Shown: positions 7,637 through 10,278 of the stretch, in pieces
Position numbering within the stretch: the first letter of the stretch is position 1
Layout of the letters: every line of letters begins with the position of its first letter
Origin: CADCTB01 sp036269435
GTDB taxonomy: Bacteria; Actinomycetota; Acidimicrobiia; Acidimicrobiales; AC-14
Length of the DNA: 10,278 nucleotides
Assembly (NCBI GenBank): GCA_036269435.1
Contig: DATASA010000203.1
Span: forward strand, 1-10,278
Direction of reading: 5' to 3'
Translations under genes and position numbers: made by a program
The notes under the pieces: model-generated
What the model was told of the DNA's origin: nothing
The model's input: only the letters and a program-made list of their open reading frames with translations
Database searches by the model: none

Positions 7637-8663
7637 CCCCGGCCGGCCGAGCGCCGGACCGACCCGGCCCGCCCGGGCGGGTCGACGTCGCCGCCCGGGC
7701 CAGAGCGCTCAGGCGGGCGACCAGCACCTCCAGCACCACATCGGCGGGCCAGTCCACCGAGCCCTTGAGGGCGAGGTCGGCCTCGGCCAGCAGGTGGATG
7801 GCCCGGGCCACCGGCGCGTGGCCGAGCCTGCGCACCTGCACGAGGGCCTTCTTGGCCGGGTAGGTCGACCCACCGGACATGCCCAGCAGCGCCGCGGCCT
7901 GCCCTTCGTCGGCGGCGTCGGCCCCGTCGAGGCGCAGCATGCGGGAGAAGTGGCTGTGCAGCGTGGCCAGGATCACGAGCGGGTGGCGACCGCCGGAGCC
8001 GGTGAGGCGGCGCAGCACGGCGAGGGCGACGGCGGCGTCGCCCCGGTCGATGGCGTCGGTCAGCTCCCACGGGGCCACCGACCCGGCCCCGCCGAGGAAC
8101 GGCCCCACCTCCTCCGGGCCGACGCGGGCGCCCGGGCCGTACGCCGCGGCCAGCATCTCCAGCAGCGAGCCCAGGCGGTCGACGTCCTCACCCAGGTGCT
8201 CGCCGACCAGGGCCGCGGCGCGGCCGTCGAGCCGGACCGGGGCGGCCTTCAACCGGGCGGCCAGCCACGTCGACCGGCCCTTTCCGCCGGGCACGCCCGC
8301 GTCGACGACGTGGCCCGCCTTGCGCACCGCCTCGACGAGGGGCCGGGCCACCTGCCCGCCCCCGGCCACGAGCACCAGCGAGGTCGTCGGCATCGGGTCG
8401 CGCAGGTAGGCCACCAGCGGCTCGACGTCGTGGGTCGAGAAGCGCCCGACGTCGCGGGCCACGACGATGCGCCGGTCGCCGAAGAACGGCGGGGTTTGGG
8501 CCGCGTCGACCACCGCGCCGATCGTGTAGTCGTCGCCGGCCAGCTCCTCGGTCGTGAGCGACGGGTCGCCCTCGCCCACCAGCTCGGCGACGACCGCCCG
8601 CACTGCGTCGCTCAGCAGGACGGCCTGGTCACCTCGGACGAGGTAGGCGGGTAGGGCGGTCAT
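7602..8663 (-). CDS. holA: DNA polymerase III delta subunit (clamp loader)
   Basis: The protein is 353 aa from ATG 8661-8663. HolA binds the beta sliding clamp and opens it within the clamp-loader complex. The N-terminus has the delta pattern YLVRGDQAVLLSDAV (7-21), followed by segments such as PPFFGDRRIVVARDV and SLVLVAGGG. The C-terminal helical domain includes APWELTDAIDRGD and HPLVILATLHSHFSRMLRL. As expected for delta, there is no Walker A motif. The ATG overlaps the upstream gene's stop in an ATGA, indicating translational coupling. After about residue 321 the protein ends in a 32-residue Gly/Arg/Pro/Ala tail, whose last ten codons and stop are antisense to the rpsT 3' end. A longer in-frame opening upstream of the ATG runs inside the neighbouring gene and is not needed. 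Confidence 0.93.
   Translation of the reverse strand: MTALPAYLVRGDQAVLLSDAVRAVVAELVGEGDPSLTTEELAGDDYTIGAVVDAAQTPPFFGDRRIVVARDVGRFSTHDVEPLVAYLRDPMPTTSLVLVAGGGQVARPLVEAVRKAGHVVDAGVPGGKGRSTWLAARLKAAPVRLDGRAAALVGEHLGEDVDRLGSLLEMLAAAYGPGARVGPEEVGPFLGGAGSVAPWELTDAIDRGDAAVALAVLRRLTGSGGRHPLVILATLHSHFSRMLRLDGADAADEGQAAALLGMSGGSTYPAKKALVQVRRLGHAPVARAIHLLAEADLALKGSVDWPADVVLEVLVARLSALARAATSTRPGGPGRSGARPAGATRRSGGPAGA
7661..7683. terminator. GC palindrome just downstream of rpsT, candidate terminator
   Basis: The 14-bp perfect palindrome CCCGCCCGGGCGGG lies at 7668-7681. It can fold as a five-pair stem with a CCGG loop, or with the outer arms GACCCG (7661-7666) and CGGGTC (7678-7683). It starts about 25 bp after the rpsT stop and so could end the rpsT transcript. 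It also lies within the coding sequence of the holA C-terminal tail. No T-tract follows. Confidence 0.35.
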
Positions 8664-9142
8664 GGCGAGGTGGCCTCCTGAATGGCGGCGAGGACGTCGC
8701 GCACCCGGCGGGCGGCGCCCACCTCGTCGGTACGGACGAGCCGGGCCCCGCCCAGCACGCCCGCCACCGTGGCGGCCAGCGGGCACGGCCGCCGGGTCAC
8801 GTCGAGAAACCGGGCGCCGGCCAGGATCCGGTCCGGGGGCAGGCCGGCGTCGAGGGCCGTGCGGGTGTCTGCGTCGGGCACCACGACGGCCAGGCCCGCC
8901 GCGGCGCACCGCCGGTACAGGTCCGCGGCGGCGGGCCGGGGCAAGCGGACCAGGGCGACGCCGGCGGCGATCGCCCGGGCCAGCGACGCCTCGTCGGTGA
9001 CGGCTGCGCAGACCGGGACCGAGGCGTCGGGGCCGGCGAGCTCCACCAGGTCGGCGCCGTCGCCGGCTGCGTCGGCGCCGGTCCCGAGCACCAGGGCGCG
9101 CGTGGTCAGGTCGTAGGAACGGGAGCCGAGGGTCAGGCGCAT
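8660..9142 (-). CDS. Short dihydropteroate-synthase-like protein, catalytic motifs missing
   Basis: The protein is 160 aa from ATG 9140-9142. Its order of segments resembles dihydropteroate synthase (FolP). An N-terminal LTLGSRSYDLTTRALVLG (3-20) is followed by GADLVEL (29-35), AIAAGVALVRLP (58-69), AAGLAVVVPD (81-90), RILAGARFLDV (105-115) and a FolP-like end, LAATVAGVLGGARLVRTDEV (122-141). It is much shorter than real FolP (about 270-290 aa) and lacks the NVTPDSFSDGG loop, the STRPG loop, the SVDT and ND motifs and the SRK signature. It is therefore unlikely to make dihydropteroate. Alternative: an unrelated small alpha/beta (half-barrel) protein. It follows comEC by 13 bp and overlaps holA by 4 bp (ATGA), so all three are probably co-transcribed. 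The reading frame is intact, with normal codon use, so it is not an obvious pseudogene. Confidence 0.7.
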   Translation of the reverse strand: MRLTLGSRSYDLTTRALVLGTGADAAGDGADLVELAGPDASVPVCAAVTDEASLARAIAAGVALVRLPRPAAADLYRRCAAAGLAVVVPDADTRTALDAGLPPDRILAGARFLDVTRRPCPLAATVAGVLGGARLVRTDEVGAARRVRDVLAAIQEATSP

Positions 9143-9155
9143 CCGGCCGCCGACG

Positions 9156-10278
9156 CTACCGGGACGAGGCGTCCGCCGGCCTCGGCGGGCTCCGGCCGAC
9201 GGTCACCGTGAGCCTGGGCCCGTCGCCACCGAAGGTGACCAGCAAGCTGCCGGCGACGACGCTGCTGCCGGCGGGAGGCACGGCCACGGCGCCGGGCAGG
9301 CGGTTGCCGGCCGGGCCCAGGAGCAGCCGGGGCGGGAAGCGGCGAAGGAGTGCGTCGACGTTGGCCGCGGCGGCGACGCCCGGGCGGGTGACGACCAGGA
9401 CGTCGACCCGTACGACGTCTGCGTTGTGCAGCGAGGACAGCAGCGCCGCCGCCGACGCCTTGAGGTCGTCGACGACCACGACGGTGGCACCGCCGTCACG
9501 CCACAGCCGGGCGCCGGTGACCAAGGTGCGCCCGTGCGCCGGTGACGGGCGCAGCACGGCGTACGCCGGCGCCAGCGCCACCGCGCAGGCCGCCGCGCCA
9601 GCCATCAGGACGCCCCGGCGCAGGCCACGGCGGTGGCAGGCCATCCCTCCGAGGAGGGCGACGACGAGGGCGGCCACGTGCCACATCCGCAGCTGCCCGA
9701 GGGGCAGGGCCGCCGACCAGTGGGCGACCGCGGCCACCCAGGCGATCATCAGCCCCGTCGGCAGGTGCAGCAGCCGGGCCAGCGGGGTGCCGGTCCACCC
9801 GGCGGCCACCCCGGCCGCCATCCCCCACATCATGATCGGGCCGGCCACGGGCACCGCGAGCAGGTTGGCCGGAAGGGCGGCGACCGGCAGCCCGCCGAAC
9901 GTCGGGACCAGCACGGGCAGCACGCCGACTTGCGCGGCGAGGGTCACGCCGAGGGCGGTGGCCAGCGGACGGGGCCCGGGAAGCCGGGCCGCGATTGGCG
10001 CCGCCAGCACGGCGATCCCGGCGCAGGCCCCGACGGACAGCAGGAACCCGACGGATCGGACGAGGAAGGGGTCGACGAGGAGCAGCCCGGTCACGGCCAG
10101 GCTGAGGATGCGCAGGGTCGACGCCGGGCGGCCCAGCGCGGCGGCCAGCAGCGTCAGGGCGGCCATGGCCTCGGCCCGCAGCACCGACGGCTCCCACCGG
10201 GTGAGGATCCCGAACAGGACGAGCACGGCCAGGCCGCCGACCAGCCGGCCGGGCATGCGGAACCGGGAGAGCACGGGC
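9156..10278 (-). CDS. comEC: ComEC/Rec2 DNA-uptake channel, C-terminal part (right edge truncates it)
   Basis: The frame runs off the right edge, leaving about 373 C-terminal residues and the stop TAG 9156-9158. The competence domain is recognisable: WEPSVLRAEAMAAL, a GR-containing loop, DPFLVRSVGFLLSVGACAG and NLLAVPVAGPIMMWGM. About seven hydrophobic segments are visible within the first 240 visible residues. ComEC forms the inner-membrane channel that carries single-stranded DNA into the cytoplasm during natural transformation. The last 130 residues form a compact alpha/beta domain where many ComEC proteins carry a metallo-beta-lactamase nuclease domain. Here the segment VDVLVVTRPGV occupies the place of the usual TH-x-H-x-DH metal motif, and the histidines are absent. 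The gene heads an apparent operon with the DHPS-like gene (13 bp) and holA. Confidence 0.9.
   Translation of the reverse strand, partial: PVLSRFRMPGRLVGGLAVLVLFGILTRWEPSVLRAEAMAALTLLAAALGRPASTLRILSLAVTGLLLVDPFLVRSVGFLLSVGACAGIAVLAAPIAARLPGPRPLATALGVTLAAQVGVLPVLVPTFGGLPVAALPANLLAVPVAGPIMMWGMAAGVAAGWTGTPLARLLHLPTGLMIAWVAAVAHWSAALPLGQLRMWHVAALVVALLGGMACHRRGLRRGVLMAGAAACAVALAPAYAVLRPSPAHGRTLVTGARLWRDGGATVVVVDDLKASAAALLSSLHNADVVRVDVLVVTRPGVAAAANVDALLRRFPPRLLLGPAGNRLPGAVAVPPAGSSVVAGSLLVTFGGDGPRLTVTVGRSPPRPADASSR

Noticed and set aside
8664..8909. Upstream in-frame extension of holA
   Set aside because: It lies out of frame within the DHPS-like gene and is Arg/Gly/Pro-rich. ATG 8663 with the ATGA overlap gives the normal delta N-terminus.

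Overview
This window is very GC-rich (G or C at most third codon positions). It is packed with genes: the longest gap between genes is about 145 bp. GTG starts are frequent. The linked set comEC, holA, rpsT and lepA is a chromosomal core neighbourhood well known in Actinomycetota. Together with a PIN-PhoH protein, a nitrobindin and a short rpsT leader, it suggests a high-GC actinobacterium. An uncultured lineage such as Acidimicrobiia is plausible, but the sequence alone cannot fix the class. I see no IS element, phage gene, CRISPR array, tRNA or rRNA.

Layout, left to right. The 3' end of an unrecognised + strand gene (1-209) converges on lepA (279-2078, -), the EF-4 elongation factor. Diverging from lepA is a two-gene + strand unit: an exported metallophosphoesterase lipoprotein (2123-3136) and, 11 bp later, a nitrobindin-type haem beta-barrel (3148-3621). 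These converge on an RNase D-like exonuclease (3646-4791, -). Diverging from that is a small three-helix GlsB/YeaQ-family membrane protein (4886-5152, +), which ends at a strong hairpin shared with the convergent PIN-PhoH ATPase gene (5270-6703, -). A WapI-type immunity-like gene (6849-7322, -) lies upstream of phoH2 and diverges from rpsT (7370-7636, +). rpsT runs tail to tail into, and overlaps, holA (7602-8663, -). holA overlaps by 4 bp a short dihydropteroate-synthase-like gene (8660-9142, -), which follows comEC (9156 to the right edge, -) by 13 bp. comEC, the DHPS-like gene and holA therefore look like one minus-strand operon.

Functionally this is mostly housekeeping: translation (LepA, S20), RNA processing (RNase D, PhoH2), replication clamp loading (HolA) and DNA uptake (ComEC). 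I found no multi-gene defence or biosynthetic system. The points that stand out are degenerate or compact versions of known families: a DHPS-like protein lacking the catalytic motifs, a ComEC C-terminal domain lacking metal-binding histidines, a HolA basic tail encoded opposite the rpsT stop, and an immunity-type protein with no toxin nearby.
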